A DNA stretch of 34,604 nt. Source: Bacteroidota bacterium (lineage in GTDB: Bacteria; Bacteroidota; Bacteroidia; Chitinophagales; Chitinophagaceae). Position 1 is the stretch's first letter. Every line of letters begins with the position of its first letter. The stretch spans positions 1 to 34,604 of the forward strand of contig JAFDYG010000265.1 of assembly GCA_018267545.1 (NCBI GenBank). The letters run 5' to 3'. Below, piece after piece: positions 22,726-30,908 of this stretch. Below the pieces are notes generated by a model that had not been told where the DNA came from, did no database searches, and was given only the letters and a program-made list of their open reading frames with translations. The position numbers were made by a program, and so were the translations under genes.

Positions 22726-22774
22726 ATTGCCGGCCGGTCAGCCTGTATAGGTACTGGCTTAATGTACCGGCAAT
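22726..22774 (-). other. Long-armed hairpin in the rpsH-rplF spacer
   Basis: ATTGCCGG (22726-22733) pairs with CCGGCAAT (22767-22774), an 8-bp outer stem with further pairing potential inside (GGTAC at 22750-22754 with GTACC at 22764-22768 as an alternative). It lies in the transcribed leader region just upstream of rplF. Confidence 0.5.
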
Positions 22775-22787
22775 TATTTATTCAAAA

Positions 22788-22811
22788 GGACTGCCGCTAT
22801 TGCAACAGTCC
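22788..22811 (-). terminator. Terminator-like hairpin downstream of rpsH
   Basis: GGACTG (22788-22793) pairs with CAGTCC (22806-22811) across a 12-base loop; on the minus strand TTTT follows. It lies 10 bp after the rpsH stop. With the hairpin at 22726-22774 it makes a structured spacer that could attenuate the rplF-secY half of the operon. Confidence 0.5.
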
Positions 22812-22821
22812 GTTATCAAAA

Positions 22822-23220
22822 CTAATATACGTAGCAAAGCACTTCGCCGCCGACGTTCTGCAGCTTGGCTTCCTTATCCGTCATTACACCCTTGGAGGTA
22901 GAGATGATCGCTACACCCAGGCCATTCTTCACGCGCTTGAACTCAGCAGGGCTGGCGTAAGTACGCAGACCGGGACGGCTGATTCTTTCCAGCGACTTGA
23001 TCGCAGGCTCCTTAGTAGCCGGGTCATACTTCAACGCGATCTTGATAACCCCTTGTTTATTGTCATCTTCGAACTTGTACTTCAGGATATAACCCTTGTC
23101 ATACAGGATCTCAGTCATACGCTTCTTCAGGTTGGAAGCCGGAATCTCAACGATCCGGTGGTTCGCCATCTGTGCATTACGGATTCTTGTCAGAAAATCT
23201 GCTATCGGATCAGTAACCAT
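22822..23220 (-). CDS. rpsH: 30S ribosomal protein S8
   Basis: A 132-residue 16S rRNA-binding protein. [34 protein letters not shown] and the C-terminal [33 protein letters not shown] are typical, including the STSKGVMTD loop that contacts helix 21. In E. coli S8 represses the spc operon by binding its own mRNA; whether the structured spacer just downstream (22726-22811) plays such a part here is unknown. It is preceded by rpsN after 71 bp. Confidence 0.98.
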   Translation of the reverse strand: MVTDPIADFLTRIRNAQMANHRIVEIPASNLKKRMTEILYDKGYILKYKFEDDNKQGVIKIALKYDPATKEPAIKSLERISRPGLRTYASPAEFKRVKNGLGVAIISTSKGVMTDKEAKLQNVGGEVLCYVY

Positions 23221-23275
23221 TGTCTATACTCAGTTAAATAAATTATCAAAAAAAAATTACAATGCGATATCCTCA

Positions 23276-23286
23276 CCCCGTAGGGG
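23276..23286 (-). other. Small hairpin in the rpsN-rpsH spacer
   Basis: CCCC (23276-23279) and GGGG (23283-23286) flank GTA, giving a short GC stem on the mRNA just after rpsN. Short, but it adds to the set of hairpins between genes of this cluster. Confidence 0.35.
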
Positions 23287-23291
23287 AAAAT

Positions 23292-23561
23292 TTACCAGCT
23301 GGCTTTCTTCACTCCCGGAATCTTACCCGCGAGGGCCATGTCACGGAAGATAACCCTGGAAATACCGAAGTACCGGATATATCCCCTGGGACGGCCAGTC
23401 AGCTGGCAGCGGTTCTTCAGTCTTACAGGTGATGCGTTACGGGGCAGCTCGTCGAGTGCCTTATAATCACCAGCGGCTTTTAAAGCGGCGCGCTTTTCAG
23501 CATACTTTGCCGAGAGAGCTTCCCTCTTCTTTTGTCTAGCCTTTACGGACTCTTTAGCCAT
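23292..23561 (-). CDS. rpsN: 30S ribosomal protein S14, long zinc-independent form
   Basis: An 89-residue S14. The [30 protein letters not shown] start and [36 protein letters not shown] end identify the family. It is the long C-minus form: the paired CxxC zinc ligands of the 61-residue form are absent, with a single Cys in KNRCQLTG. It follows rplE after 28 bp, as usual. Confidence 0.97.
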   Translation of the reverse strand: MAKESVKARQKKREALSAKYAEKRAALKAAGDYKALDELPRNASPVRLKNRCQLTGRPRGYIRYFGISRVIFRDMALAGKIPGVKKASW

Positions 23562-23589
23562 GTTATATAAAGTTTATAAATTGAATATT

Positions 23590-24165
23590 TTACGCTTGCT
23601 CTTTACGCATGTTACGGAAAGGCATACCCAGCTCTTTCAGAAGCTCATAAGCTTCTTCGTTGGTGCTAGCCGTTGTCACGAACGTGATATCCATACCCGT
23701 GATCTTGTTGACCTTGTCGATGTCGATTTCGGGGAAGATGATCTGCTCGGTGATACCCAGCGTATAGTTGCCACGACCGTCGAAAGACTTCTCGTTTACA
23801 CCCTTGAAGTCACGTACACGGGGCAGAGCCGCGGATACCAGACGATCCAGGAATTCGAACATCTTCTCGCCGCGCAGCGTAACGCGTGCACCGATCGGCA
23901 TGTTCTTACGCAATTTGAAGTTGGAGATATCCTTCTTCGACTGCGTAGTCACAGCCTTCTGACCAGTGATCGTCGTCAGCTCGTCAACAGCTACTTCTAC
24001 CAGCTTCTTGTCGGTAACAGCGCCGTTAACGCCACGGTTGATACAGATCTTCTCGAGCTTCGGCGCCTGCATGATTGTAGCATAGCCGAACTTCTTCATA
24101 AGGGCAGGTACAACTTCATTCTTGTACTTATCTGCCAGACGCGGAGTGTATTTTGCAGTACTCAT
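23590..24165 (-). CDS. rplE: 50S ribosomal protein L5
   Basis: A 191-residue 5S rRNA-binding protein at the central protuberance. The family core includes [48 protein letters not shown] and the [31 protein letters not shown] motif, and it ends with the [15 protein letters not shown] helix. Its ATG overlaps the rplX stop by 4 bp (24162-24165), so translation is probably coupled. Confidence 0.98.
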   Translation of the reverse strand: MSTAKYTPRLADKYKNEVVPALMKKFGYATIMQAPKLEKICINRGVNGAVTDKKLVEVAVDELTTITGQKAVTTQSKKDISNFKLRKNMPIGARVTLRGEKMFEFLDRLVSAALPRVRDFKGVNEKSFDGRGNYTLGITEQIIFPEIDIDKVNKITGMDITFVTTASTNEEAYELLKELGMPFRNMRKEQA

Positions 24166-24500
24166 TTGATGACCTCCCCTGATTTTTTAGCAATGCGAAC
24201 TAATTTCCCGTTCTCCCTGCTGCGCTTAACCTTCGTAGCGCCGCCGGTCTTTGCATCAAACAACATGATGTTGGAGATGGCAATGGGGGCTTCCTTCTTC
24301 ACGATGCCACCCTTGGTGTTCTGTGCGGAAGGCTTGGTGTGCTTGGTAACGATGTTTACACCTTCGACCAGCACCTTGGCTGCGTCGGGATAAACTTCCA
24401 GGACTTTCCGGGCCTTCTTGGGGTCCTTGTCGTCTCCGGTGATCACTACCACGCTGTCACCTTTTTTAATATTGAACTTGGGTTTAAATCTGTTGCTCAT
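24162..24500 (-). CDS. rplX: 50S ribosomal protein L24
   Basis: A 112-residue assembly initiator protein of the large subunit, with a KOW motif near its start ([27 protein letters not shown]) and the typical [25 protein letters not shown] loop. I use the ATG at 24500; a GTG seven codons upstream would add a basic leader and is less likely. The stop overlaps the rplE start by 4 bp. rplN precedes it. Confidence 0.97.
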   Translation of the reverse strand: MSNRFKPKFNIKKGDSVVVITGDDKDPKKARKVLEVYPDAAKVLVEGVNIVTKHTKPSAQNTKGGIVKKEAPIAISNIMLFDAKTGGATKVKRSRENGKLVRIAKKSGEVIK

Positions 24501-24562
24501 TTTTTTATGTTTTTCCCCCACACAGACATTGGAGTCGCAGCGGAGAATTAAGTCCTAATTTC

Positions 24563-24931
24563 TTACAGTACTTCGGGAGCCAAAGAGATAATCTTCATAT
24601 ATCCCTTGTCACGCAGCTCTCTGGCGACGGGTCCGAAGATACGCGTACCACGGGGCTCGTCGGAAGCATTCAGCAATACCACAGCATTGTCATCGAAGCT
24701 GATATAGCTGCCGTCCTTACGACGTAATTTCTTCTTGGTCCGAACGATAACCGCCTTGGCAACGGTACCCTTCTTGATCCCACCCGAAGGCAATGCGTCC
24801 TTTACGGTGACGACAATCTTGTCTCCGATGCCGGCATAATCCTGGCCGCTGTTACCCAATACCCGGATGCACAATACTTCCTTGGCACCGCTGTTGTCAG
24901 CCACATTAAGTCTGCTTTCTTGCTGAATCAT
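24563..24931 (-). CDS. rplN: 50S ribosomal protein L14
   Basis: A 122-residue beta-barrel protein at the subunit interface. The [25 protein letters not shown] start, [22 protein letters not shown], and [38 protein letters not shown] are near-universal L14 sequences. It follows rpsQ after 57 bp that carry a small CCGCC/GGCGG hairpin (24954-24966). Confidence 0.98.
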   Translation of the reverse strand: MIQQESRLNVADNSGAKEVLCIRVLGNSGQDYAGIGDKIVVTVKDALPSGGIKKGTVAKAVIVRTKKKLRRKDGSYISFDDNAVVLLNASDEPRGTRIFGPVARELRDKGYMKIISLAPEVL

Positions 24932-24988
24932 TTTTATTAGCTTTAAAATCCAACCGCCACAGGCGGATGAAAAAATATAATTGATATC

Positions 24989-25246
24989 TTACTTAGCTTT
25001 TTCAACTACTTCCACCAGACGCCAGCGCTTAGTCTTGCTCAGCGGGCGGCTTTCCATGATCTTCACGATGTCCCCAACCGTGCACTCGTTCTTTTCATCA
25101 TGTGCATGGAAGCTGGTAGTCTTCTTTACGAACTTACCGTAGATGGGGTGCTTCACCTTCCGCTCAACAGATACAGTGATGGTCTTGTCCATCTTGTTGC
25201 TCTTTACCACCCCGATCCTTGTTTTGCGCAAATTTCTTTCAACCAT
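24989..25246 (-). CDS. rpsQ: 30S ribosomal protein S17
   Basis: An 85-residue primary 16S-binding OB-fold protein. [77 protein letters not shown] matches the family throughout, with normal length. It lies between rpmC (133 bp structured spacer) and rplN. Confidence 0.98.
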   Translation of the reverse strand: MVERNLRKTRIGVVKSNKMDKTITVSVERKVKHPIYGKFVKKTTSFHAHDEKNECTVGDIVKIMESRPLSKTKRWRLVEVVEKAK

Positions 25247-25299
25247 TGTTTTAGCTTTTTAGCATTTATCGCCTCCGATCGCCGTTTTTCGAAAAGTAC

Positions 25300-25340
25300 G
25301 CCGATCGTCGGCTTTAATCTTATGTCTGCCCTTCGGGCAG
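25300..25340 (-). other. Pair of hairpins in the rpmC-rpsQ spacer
   Basis: GCCGA (25300-25304) pairs with TCGGC (25308-25312) over a 3-base loop, and CTGCCC (25326-25331) pairs with GGGCAG (25335-25340) over a TTC loop. Both lie in the 133-bp spacer transcribed between rpmC and rpsQ. The second is followed by no T-run, so a terminator is unlikely. Confidence 0.55.
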
Positions 25341-25379
25341 GGGGCCGCTTTACGCCCGGTGGGGCAGCACGGCAATTCT

Positions 25380-25586
25380 TTATTTAGATTTTTTCTGAGC
25401 CAGCACCGTCTTCAGACGGGCTACATCCTTTCTCAAAGAGCGAATGCTCATCGGGTTTTCCAGCGGAGAAATAGCATGCGCAAATTCCAGCTTCTTCAGG
25501 CGCAGCTCATCTTCCTGGATACGAGCCTTCAGATCTGCTTCGTTCAGGTCTTTCAGGCTGCTCATAAAATCGATCTTCTTTGACAT
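25380..25586 (-). CDS. rpmC: 50S ribosomal protein L29
   Basis: A 68-residue two-helix protein near the polypeptide exit tunnel and the signal-recognition-particle docking site. DLNEADLKARIQEDELRLKKLEFAHAISPLENPMSIRSLRKDVARLKTVL has the L29 pattern. An ATG at 25565 (MSSLKDLN) would give 61 residues, closer to the family average, so the exact start is uncertain. It follows rplP after 53 bp. Confidence 0.95.
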   Translation of the reverse strand: MSKKIDFMSSLKDLNEADLKARIQEDELRLKKLEFAHAISPLENPMSIRSLRKDVARLKTVLAQKKSK

Positions 25587-25639
25587 CGTATGATCTTTTT
25601 ACTAGTTTAAGTTTCTTACCACCGGGCAACCGGTATATA

Positions 25640-26059
25640 TTAAGCTACTACATCACGACGAACGATAAACTTCGTCTTGATTGGGAGCTTCTGAGCGGCC
25701 AGCTCGAGCGCTTCCTTTGCTACAGCCAGGGGAACGCCATCCGTTTCAAACAGGATACGACCCGGCTCGACTACAGCAGCCCAGTACTCAGGGTTACCTT
25801 TACCTTTACCCATACGCACTTCAAGAGGCTTCTTGGTGATGGGCTTGTCGGGGAAAACGCGAATCCACACATTCCCTTCACGCTTCATAGCGCGGGTCAG
25901 GGCCTGACGGGCAGCTTCCAGTTGGCGATTAGTCAGCCAGATAGCTTCCAGCGACTTCAAAGCATACGAACCAAAGGCGATGGTGTCACCCCTCTTGGCC
26001 GTCTCACGGATACGTCCTTTTTGTCCTTTCCTATGCTTTGTTCTTTTGGGTTGTAACAT
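25640..26059 (-). CDS. rplP: 50S ribosomal protein L16
   Basis: A 139-residue protein that helps position tRNA in the A site. The [16 protein letters not shown] start, [73 protein letters not shown] core and [12 protein letters not shown] end are typical, length normal. rpsC precedes it after 54 bp. Confidence 0.98.
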   Translation of the reverse strand: MLQPKRTKHRKGQKGRIRETAKRGDTIAFGSYALKSLEAIWLTNRQLEAARQALTRAMKREGNVWIRVFPDKPITKKPLEVRMGKGKGNPEYWAAVVEPGRILFETDGVPLAVAKEALELAAQKLPIKTKFIVRRDVVA

Positions 26060-26113
26060 CTTGAATTATTTTCGAGATTACTTGTTTCAATTTTTATTTC
26101 GATCCGTCCGGGA

Positions 26114-26270
26114 TTAGTGACGACGGTCACCACCACGATCTCCACCACCGCGACGCTCACCGCCACGATGATCACCACCTCTGCGGTCGCCACCACGACG
26201 ATCACGATCACCACCGCCACGACGGTCGTCACGACCACCATGATCTCCGTCCCTTCTGTCACGACGATCG
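26114..26270 (-). repeat. Degenerate tandem repeats coding the Arg/Gly-rich S3 tail
   Basis: The plus strand shows repeated CCACCACGA, GATCACC and CGACGATCACGATCACCACC-like units over about 150 bp. They encode [13 protein letters not shown] units of the S3 tail. Such repeats may change length by slippage between strains. Confidence 0.7.
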
Positions 26271-26950
26271 CTCAGACCGCCTTCCTTACCACCGACGAAG
26301 TTGGGGTTCAGATCTCTCTTCGCCAATACTTCACCCTTACAGATCCATACCTTGATACCGATCTTACCATATACAGTCAGCGCAAATACATTCGCATAGT
26401 CGATATCCATACGCAGCGTGTGCAGCGGGGTACGGCCTTGCTTGATTTCTTCCGTACGAGCGATTTCAGCACCACCCAAACGACCGCTCACCTTGATCTT
26501 GATACCTTCAGCACCCATGCGGAGAGCAGAAGCAATCGCCATCTTGATAGCACGCTTGTAGTTGATACGATTCTCGATCTGACGGGCAATGGTGTCTCCA
26601 ACGATATTGGCATCCAATTCCGGGCGACGGATCTCCAGGATATTGATCTGCACATCGTCTTTGCCAGTCAGCTTCTTCAGCTCTTCCTTGATCCGGTCTA
26701 CTTCACCACCGCCTTTACCGATGATGATACCAGGCTTGGAAGTGTGGATGGTCACGATCAGCTTATTAAGCGTACGCTCGATAACGATCTTGGCAATCCC
26801 TCCCTTATTGATACGGGCATTCAGGTAAGTTCTGATCTTGTTATCCTCGATCAGCTTGGTGGCATAGTCTTTTTTGCTGCCATACCAGTTGGATTCCCAA
26901 CCGCGGATGATCCCTAACCTGGCCCCAATAGGATTCGTTTTCTGACCCAT
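26114..26950 (-). CDS. rpsC: 30S ribosomal protein S3 with an Arg/Gly/Asp-rich C-terminal tail
   Basis: A 278-residue protein at the mRNA entry site. The family core covers about residues 1-220: [15 protein letters not shown], the KH-type RNA-binding [21 protein letters not shown], then [27 protein letters not shown] and [15 protein letters not shown]. Normal S3 ends near 205-230. Here about 50 further residues form a low-complexity tail of RRGGD, DRRGG and DHRGG units, very rich in Arg, Gly and Asp and probably disordered. The DNA for the tail (26114-26270) is a degenerate tandem repeat. RGG-like tails bind RNA, so the tail might affect mRNA entry (inference). Confidence 0.97.
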   Translation of the reverse strand: MGQKTNPIGARLGIIRGWESNWYGSKKDYATKLIEDNKIRTYLNARINKGGIAKIVIERTLNKLIVTIHTSKPGIIIGKGGGEVDRIKEELKKLTGKDDVQINILEIRRPELDANIVGDTIARQIENRINYKRAIKMAIASALRMGAEGIKIKVSGRLGGAEIARTEEIKQGRTPLHTLRMDIDYANVFALTVYGKIGIKVWICKGEVLAKRDLNPNFVGGKEGGLSDRRDRRDGDHGGRDDRRGGGDRDRRGGDRRGGDHRGGERRGGGDRGGDRRH

Positions 26951-26976
26951 GTTTATAATTAAATAAGTTTTATCAA

Positions 26977-27333
26977 TTAGTTTACCGAAACAACCTTTGA
27001 ATCTACGATGATGGTTACGTGATTGCTCCTTTTACGGACACGATAGCCTCTCCCCTGGGGAGCCGGGCGCATACGCTTCAAAGTCCTGCCGCCATCCACG
27101 AAAACCGTTTTCACTACCAGACCTGCATCGGCAGCACTCTGGTTTTCGTTCTTCTGTTCCCAGTTCTTTACGGCAGACCACAACAGCTTGTGCAGCGGTG
27201 TGGAAGAATGCTGAGGATGATGCTCGAGCAGGGCAAGCGCCTTCTCTACGTTCATCCCGCGAATCTCATCAGCCAGTAAACGCATTTTACGGGGAGATGT
27301 CGGGTAATTTCTCAATTTAGCTACTGCTTCCAT
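26977..27333 (-). CDS. rplV: 50S ribosomal protein L22
   Basis: A 118-residue protein that lines the exit tunnel. [55 protein letters not shown] is typical; the long tunnel loop is [32 protein letters not shown]. The order rpsS-rplV-rpsC is canonical. Mutations of the equivalent loop give macrolide resistance elsewhere; nothing suggests that here. Confidence 0.98.
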   Translation of the reverse strand: MEAVAKLRNYPTSPRKMRLLADEIRGMNVEKALALLEHHPQHSSTPLHKLLWSAVKNWEQKNENQSAADAGLVVKTVFVDGGRTLKRMRPAPQGRGYRVRKRSNHVTIIVDSKVVSVN

Positions 27334-27351
27334 TATATTAGTTTTTTCGAA

Positions 27352-27624
27352 CTAGGCTATCTTTTTACTTGAATGTCCTTTAAAGTTGCGGGTAGGTGCA
27401 AATTCACCCAGCTTATGTCCCACCATGAACTCCGTCACATACACGGGGATAAACTTGTTACCGTTGTGTACCGCCAGCGTATGACCCACGAAATCGGGGG
27501 TGATAGTGGAACGGCGGCTCCAGGTTTTGATGACCCCTTTCTTGGCAGTACCTTCATTGATTGCCAGAACCTTTTCTTCGAGGTTGGAGTCTACGTAAGG
27601 ACCTTTTTTAATTGAACGACCCAT
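27352..27624 (-). CDS. rpsS: 30S ribosomal protein S19
   Basis: A 90-residue 30S head protein. [76 protein letters not shown] is a full match to the family, length normal. It follows rplB after 14 bp and precedes rplV by 18 bp. Confidence 0.98.
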   Translation of the reverse strand: MGRSIKKGPYVDSNLEEKVLAINEGTAKKGVIKTWSRRSTITPDFVGHTLAVHNGNKFIPVYVTEFMVGHKLGEFAPTRNFKGHSSKKIA

Positions 27625-27638
27625 GATTGATAGTTAAA

Positions 27639-28478
27639 TTATTTCGCTAATTTTTTACCGTTCTTCCTTTGAATGATCAGCTTGTCGCTGCCCTTGCCCT
27701 TCTGACGGGTCTTCAGACCACGGCTGTACTGACCGTTCCTGCTGCGAGGCTGGCCACCGGATGCCTTACCTTCACCACCACCCATCGGGTGATCTACAGG
27801 GTTCATCGCTACACCACGGTTTCTCGGCTTGATGCCTTTCCAACGATTGCGGCCGGCCTTACCCATGCTCTGCAGAGAGTGATCGCTATTGGAAACTACT
27901 CCAACCGTAGCATAACAGTTGATCAATACTTTCCGAAGCTCTCCGGAAGGCATCTTCAACACTGCATATTTCTCTTCCTTGTTGGTCAGCTGAGCGGAAG
28001 TACCGGCGCTGCGCACCAGCTTGCCACCCTGACCAGGCTGCATTTCAATATTGTGGACGTTGGTACCCAACGGCATGTTCTTCATTTGCAGAGCGTTTCC
28101 TACTTCAGGAGCTACAGCGTCACCGGATTGAACGGTTGCGCCGACCTGCAAACCCTGGGGAGCCAGGATATATCTCTTCTCACCATCCTTATAGTTCAGC
28201 AGCGCGATGAAAGCGGTACGATACGGATCATACTCGATAGACGCAACAGTCGCGATGATATTCTTCTTGTTCCGCTTGAAATCGATGATACGGTACATTT
28301 TCTTGTGACCGCCGCCCATATAGCGCATCGCTCTTCTACCCTGTACGTTACGACCAGCAGTAGACTTTATCTTTTCCAGCAACGACTTCTCAGGCGTATC
28401 GGTAGTAATCTCGGCATAGGCGTTTCCAATTCTCCAGCGCGTTCCGGCGGTAATCGGTTTGTATTTTTTCAGTGCCAT
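27639..28478 (-). CDS. rplB: 50S ribosomal protein L2
   Basis: A 279-residue protein near the peptidyl transferase centre. [16 protein letters not shown], the OB-fold and SH3-like domains, and the [28 protein letters not shown] segment with the conserved His are present. The end [16 protein letters not shown] is basic. It follows rplW after 54 bp, in which GCGGA (28497-28501) and TCCGC (28511-28515) can pair. Confidence 0.98.
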   Translation of the reverse strand: MALKKYKPITAGTRWRIGNAYAEITTDTPEKSLLEKIKSTAGRNVQGRRAMRYMGGGHKKMYRIIDFKRNKKNIIATVASIEYDPYRTAFIALLNYKDGEKRYILAPQGLQVGATVQSGDAVAPEVGNALQMKNMPLGTNVHNIEMQPGQGGKLVRSAGTSAQLTNKEEKYAVLKMPSGELRKVLINCYATVGVVSNSDHSLQSMGKAGRNRWKGIKPRNRGVAMNPVDHPMGGGEGKASGGQPRSRNGQYSRGLKTRQKGKGSDKLIIQRKNGKKLAK

Positions 28479-28532
28479 GTCTGTTTATCTTTTGGTGCGG
28501 ACTTATCAGCTCCGCGTGCTTTAATGAATTAA

Positions 28533-28832
28533 TTAGATTGCAGCGTACAGATCGATCGCCTCGCCTTCGGCTACAGTGATCATCGCCTTCTTGTAGGCAG
28601 GCTTGCGGCCTTGTACATATCCGGCTTTGGTGAAACGGGTCTTGTTCTTCCCCGGTACTACAGAAGTATTCACATCTACCACGGTAACACCATAGAATTC
28701 TTCTACAGCTTTCTTGATCTCCAGCTTATTCGCCTTACGATTGACACGGAAAGCATATCTCCGCAGCTTGTCTTGCTGAGCGTTTGCCTTTTCTGTCAGT
28801 ATCGGTTTTACTAGAACTTCAGAGAGTTTCAT
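28533..28832 (-). CDS. rplW: 50S ribosomal protein L23
   Basis: A 99-residue protein at the tunnel exit, the docking point of trigger factor and the signal recognition particle. KLSEVLVKPILTEKANAQQDKLRRYAFRVNRKANKLEIKKAVEEFYGVTVVDVNTSVVPGKNKTRFTKAGYVQGRKPAYKKAMITVAEG is the full family pattern. rplD precedes it after 28 bp. Confidence 0.97.
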   Translation of the reverse strand: MKLSEVLVKPILTEKANAQQDKLRRYAFRVNRKANKLEIKKAVEEFYGVTVVDVNTSVVPGKNKTRFTKAGYVQGRKPAYKKAMITVAEGEAIDLYAAI

Positions 28833-28860
28833 CTCTATATAATTTTCAGTTGTTATTCAA

Positions 28861-29499
28861 TTAAGCATTTACTTCAGTCTCATCGGCGAAAACCTTCGCA
28901 GCGGACTCGCTCAGCACCAACACCTGTGCATTGACAATGTCGTATGTGTTGATATCGGCCAGCAGTGTACCTTCTACAGTCGGTACATTACGCAGGCTCA
29001 GGAAGAGGTTTTCACTTTCTTCGCCAGGCAGAACGAACAGCACCTTCTTGTCGGCGATGTTCAGGCTCTTCAGCGCAGTCGTGAATTGCTTAGTCTTGGG
29101 AGCATCCAGCTTGATGTCTTCCACTACTACGATCGCACCACCCTTAGCCTTGTGAGCCAGCGCGGACATCTTGGCCAGATCCTTCACCTTGCGGTTCAGC
29201 TTGAAGTCATAGTCGCGGGGCTTGGGGCCGAAGATGGTACCACCACCCTTGTACAGGGGGTTACGCAGGTTACCCTTACGGCTACCACCCGTACCCTTCT
29301 GGCGGTGCAGCTTCTTGCTGGAACCTTGTACTTCCAGACGGGTCTTCACTTTGTGCGTACCCTGACGCTGAGCGGCAAGGTATTGCTTAACGGCCAGGTA
29401 GATCACGTGGTCGTTCGGCTCGATCCCGAAGATCTCTTCCGGTAGTTCCACCGTTCTGCCTGTCTTCTTTCCTTCTATATTTAAAACGTCTGCTTGCAT
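28861..29499 (-). CDS. rplD: 50S ribosomal protein L4
   Basis: A 212-residue protein with the tunnel loop KTRLEVQGSSKKLHRQKGTGGSRKGNLRNPLYKGGGTIFGPKPRDYDFKLNRKVKDLA. The C-terminal Rossmann-like part carries VVEDIKLDAPKTKQFTTALKSL and VLPGEESENLFLSLRNV. In E. coli L4 represses the S10 operon by acting on its leader; a similar function here is not established, but see the structured rpsJ-rplC spacer. It starts 21 bp after the rplC stop. Confidence 0.98.
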   Translation of the reverse strand: MQADVLNIEGKKTGRTVELPEEIFGIEPNDHVIYLAVKQYLAAQRQGTHKVKTRLEVQGSSKKLHRQKGTGGSRKGNLRNPLYKGGGTIFGPKPRDYDFKLNRKVKDLAKMSALAHKAKGGAIVVVEDIKLDAPKTKQFTTALKSLNIADKKVLFVLPGEESENLFLSLRNVPTVEGTLLADINTYDIVNAQVLVLSESAAKVFADETEVNA

Positions 29500-29520
29500 T
29501 GTAGTCTAGTTGAAAGTTGT

Positions 29521-30138
29521 TTACTTCTGAATTAAAACAATCGATCCGATATGGCCGGGTACACAACCGCTGACCAGGATATAGTTCTTCTCAGGGAAAA
29601 TCTTAACGACCTTCAGGCTCTTCACCTTTACGCGATCGCCACCCATGCGGCCCGCCATACGAACGCCTTTCATAACGCGGCTGGCATCGGAAGAGTTACC
29701 CAACGAACCCGGAGCACGCTGACGGTCGTGCTGACCGTGAGACTGCTCACCTACACCATGGAAGCCATGACGCTTAACGACACCCTGAAAACCTTTACCT
29801 TTCGAAGTACCGACAACTTCAACTTTGTCGCCTTCGGTAAAGATGTCCACGGTGATAGATTCACCAAGGTTCTTTTCTATGGAAAAATTGCGGAATTCTT
29901 TTACGAACTGTTTGGGAGAGGAATTAGACTTGGCGAAGTGATTTTTTTCTGCGGCTGTAGTGTGCTTTTCTTTCTTGTCGCCAAATGCCAGCTGAAGGGA
30001 AGTGTAACCGTCAGTCTCTTTTGTCTTGACCTGTGTAACGACACAGGGACCTGCTTCGATGATCGTGACGGCTGTTTGTTTGCCATCAGGACTGAAGACG
30101 CTGGTCATCCCGATTTTTTTACCAATAATGCCTTTCAT
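29521..30138 (-). CDS. rplC: 50S ribosomal protein L3
   Basis: A 205-residue early-assembly protein. MKGIIGKKIGMTSVFSPDGKQTAVTIIEAGPCVVTQVKTKETDGYTSLQLAFG and the conserved extension GKGFQGVVKRHGFHGVGEQSHGQHDRQRAPGSLGNSSDASRVMKGVRMAGRMGGDRV are typical. The Gln in GQHDRQ is the site methylated by PrmB in other bacteria. The start is separated from rpsJ by an unusually wide gap of 340 bp with several hairpins, unlike the tight spacing elsewhere in the operon. Confidence 0.98.
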   Translation of the reverse strand: MKGIIGKKIGMTSVFSPDGKQTAVTIIEAGPCVVTQVKTKETDGYTSLQLAFGDKKEKHTTAAEKNHFAKSNSSPKQFVKEFRNFSIEKNLGESITVDIFTEGDKVEVVGTSKGKGFQGVVKRHGFHGVGEQSHGQHDRQRAPGSLGNSSDASRVMKGVRMAGRMGGDRVKVKSLKVVKIFPEKNYILVSGCVPGHIGSIVLIQK

Positions 30139-30478
30139 TTCTTTAAAAATTTATGCCATCGGGTATGAGACAGACTATAGTCATTCTGCTTGGCTCCGCA
30201 GCCTCGATCTACACTTCAATCCCTCGTTTGCAGCCGACCTTTTCTTTGCGTCTTCCCTATCGCTCACCTTGCGTGAACCCGGAATAGACAGAAGTACCGG
30301 CAGTAAACAAACCCTGAATGGCTTGTTCATATGTGATACCTACTCTAGTAGGTGATTAACCAATTATAACTCCAGCGCTATTTTATCCCGGCCGTAACCG
30401 AAAGTTTATAGATGGATGGAAAGAACTACTGCGACACCGTCGCCACTGAATCAATAGGCGCCAAAAGCGGCGCACAGG
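30139..30478 (-). other. 340-nt structured spacer between rpsJ and rplC
   Basis: No convincing gene lies here. Inverted repeats on the transcribed strand are GCGCC/GGCGC (30458-30473, 6-base loop), GCGAC/GTCGC (30431-30443, 3-base loop), ACCTACT/AGTAGGT (30338-30353) and the palindrome GACTATAGTC (30173-30182). A 49-codon frame at 30181-30330 has a weakly hydrophobic N-terminus and no family resemblance. The gap could hold an L3/L4-type leader, an extra promoter (a TATAATTG at about 30362-30370 on the minus strand is one base off consensus) or a small RNA. Confidence 0.5.
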
Positions 30479-30784
30479 TCATGCCTTGATCTCAACATCC
30501 ACACCAGAAGGCAGGTCGAGCTTCGACAACGCGTCTACAGTCCTCGAAGAGGATGTGTAGATATCCAACAAACGCTTGTGCGTATGCAGCTGGAACTGCT
30601 CACGAGCCTTCTTGTTTACGTGCGGCGAACGCAATACGGTGAAAATCTTTTTACGGGTGGGTAAAGGAATAGGACCTGTTACCACTGCACCGGTACTACG
30701 AACGGTTTTGACGATCTTCTCGGCAGATTTATCCACCAAATTGTGATCGTACGACTGTAATTTGATTCTGATTCGTTGAGACAT
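30479..30784 (-). CDS. rpsJ: 30S ribosomal protein S10
   Basis: A 101-residue 30S head protein, also the NusE antitermination partner in other bacteria. [76 protein letters not shown] is the full family pattern. The start is the ATG at 30784; eleven upstream in-frame codons overlap the leader of the S10 promoter. It opens the ribosomal cluster, with a textbook promoter 31-63 bp upstream of the start codon. The next gene, rplC, is 340 bp away. Confidence 0.98.
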   Translation of the reverse strand: MSQRIRIKLQSYDHNLVDKSAEKIVKTVRSTGAVVTGPIPLPTRKKIFTVLRSPHVNKKAREQFQLHTHKRLLDIYTSSSRTVDALSKLDLPSGVDVEIKA

Positions 30785-30814
30785 AAGCCAAATCCCATTT
30801 TTCGAACGGGGATG

Positions 30815-30847
30815 CAAAGGTATGTATTAGTTTCATTCTTCCCCAAA
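30815..30847 (-). promoter_or_regulatory. Promoter of the S10-spc ribosomal cluster
   Basis: On the minus strand TTTG (30844-30847) is followed after 21 bp by TACCTTTG (30815-30822), matching the Bacteroidota -33 TTTG / -7 TAnnTTTG model in sequence and spacing. Transcription should start near 30810, giving a leader of about 25 nt before rpsJ. It is the best promoter of the window. Confidence 0.85.
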
Positions 30848-30908
30848 GAATTGAGACTTTTTTTTAATTTTTCTGACTTTTTCCGCTCCCACGCGGTCTA
30901 AAACCACC

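Noticed and set aside
26114-26270. A CRISPR array or phage repeat at the repetitive S3 tail
   Set aside because: Repeats are short, degenerate, in frame and code for the S3 tail; there are no spacers of regular size.
26117-26917. A Thr-rich 266-codon frame antisense to rpsC
   Set aside because: The Thr repeats are the reverse reading of the Arg/Gly-rich S3 tail, with no start signal.
30181-30330. A 49-codon minus-strand frame in the rpsJ-rplC gap
   Set aside because: Starts with ATG and has a mildly hydrophobic start, but no homologue comes to mind and codon use looks random. Kept only as part of the gap description.
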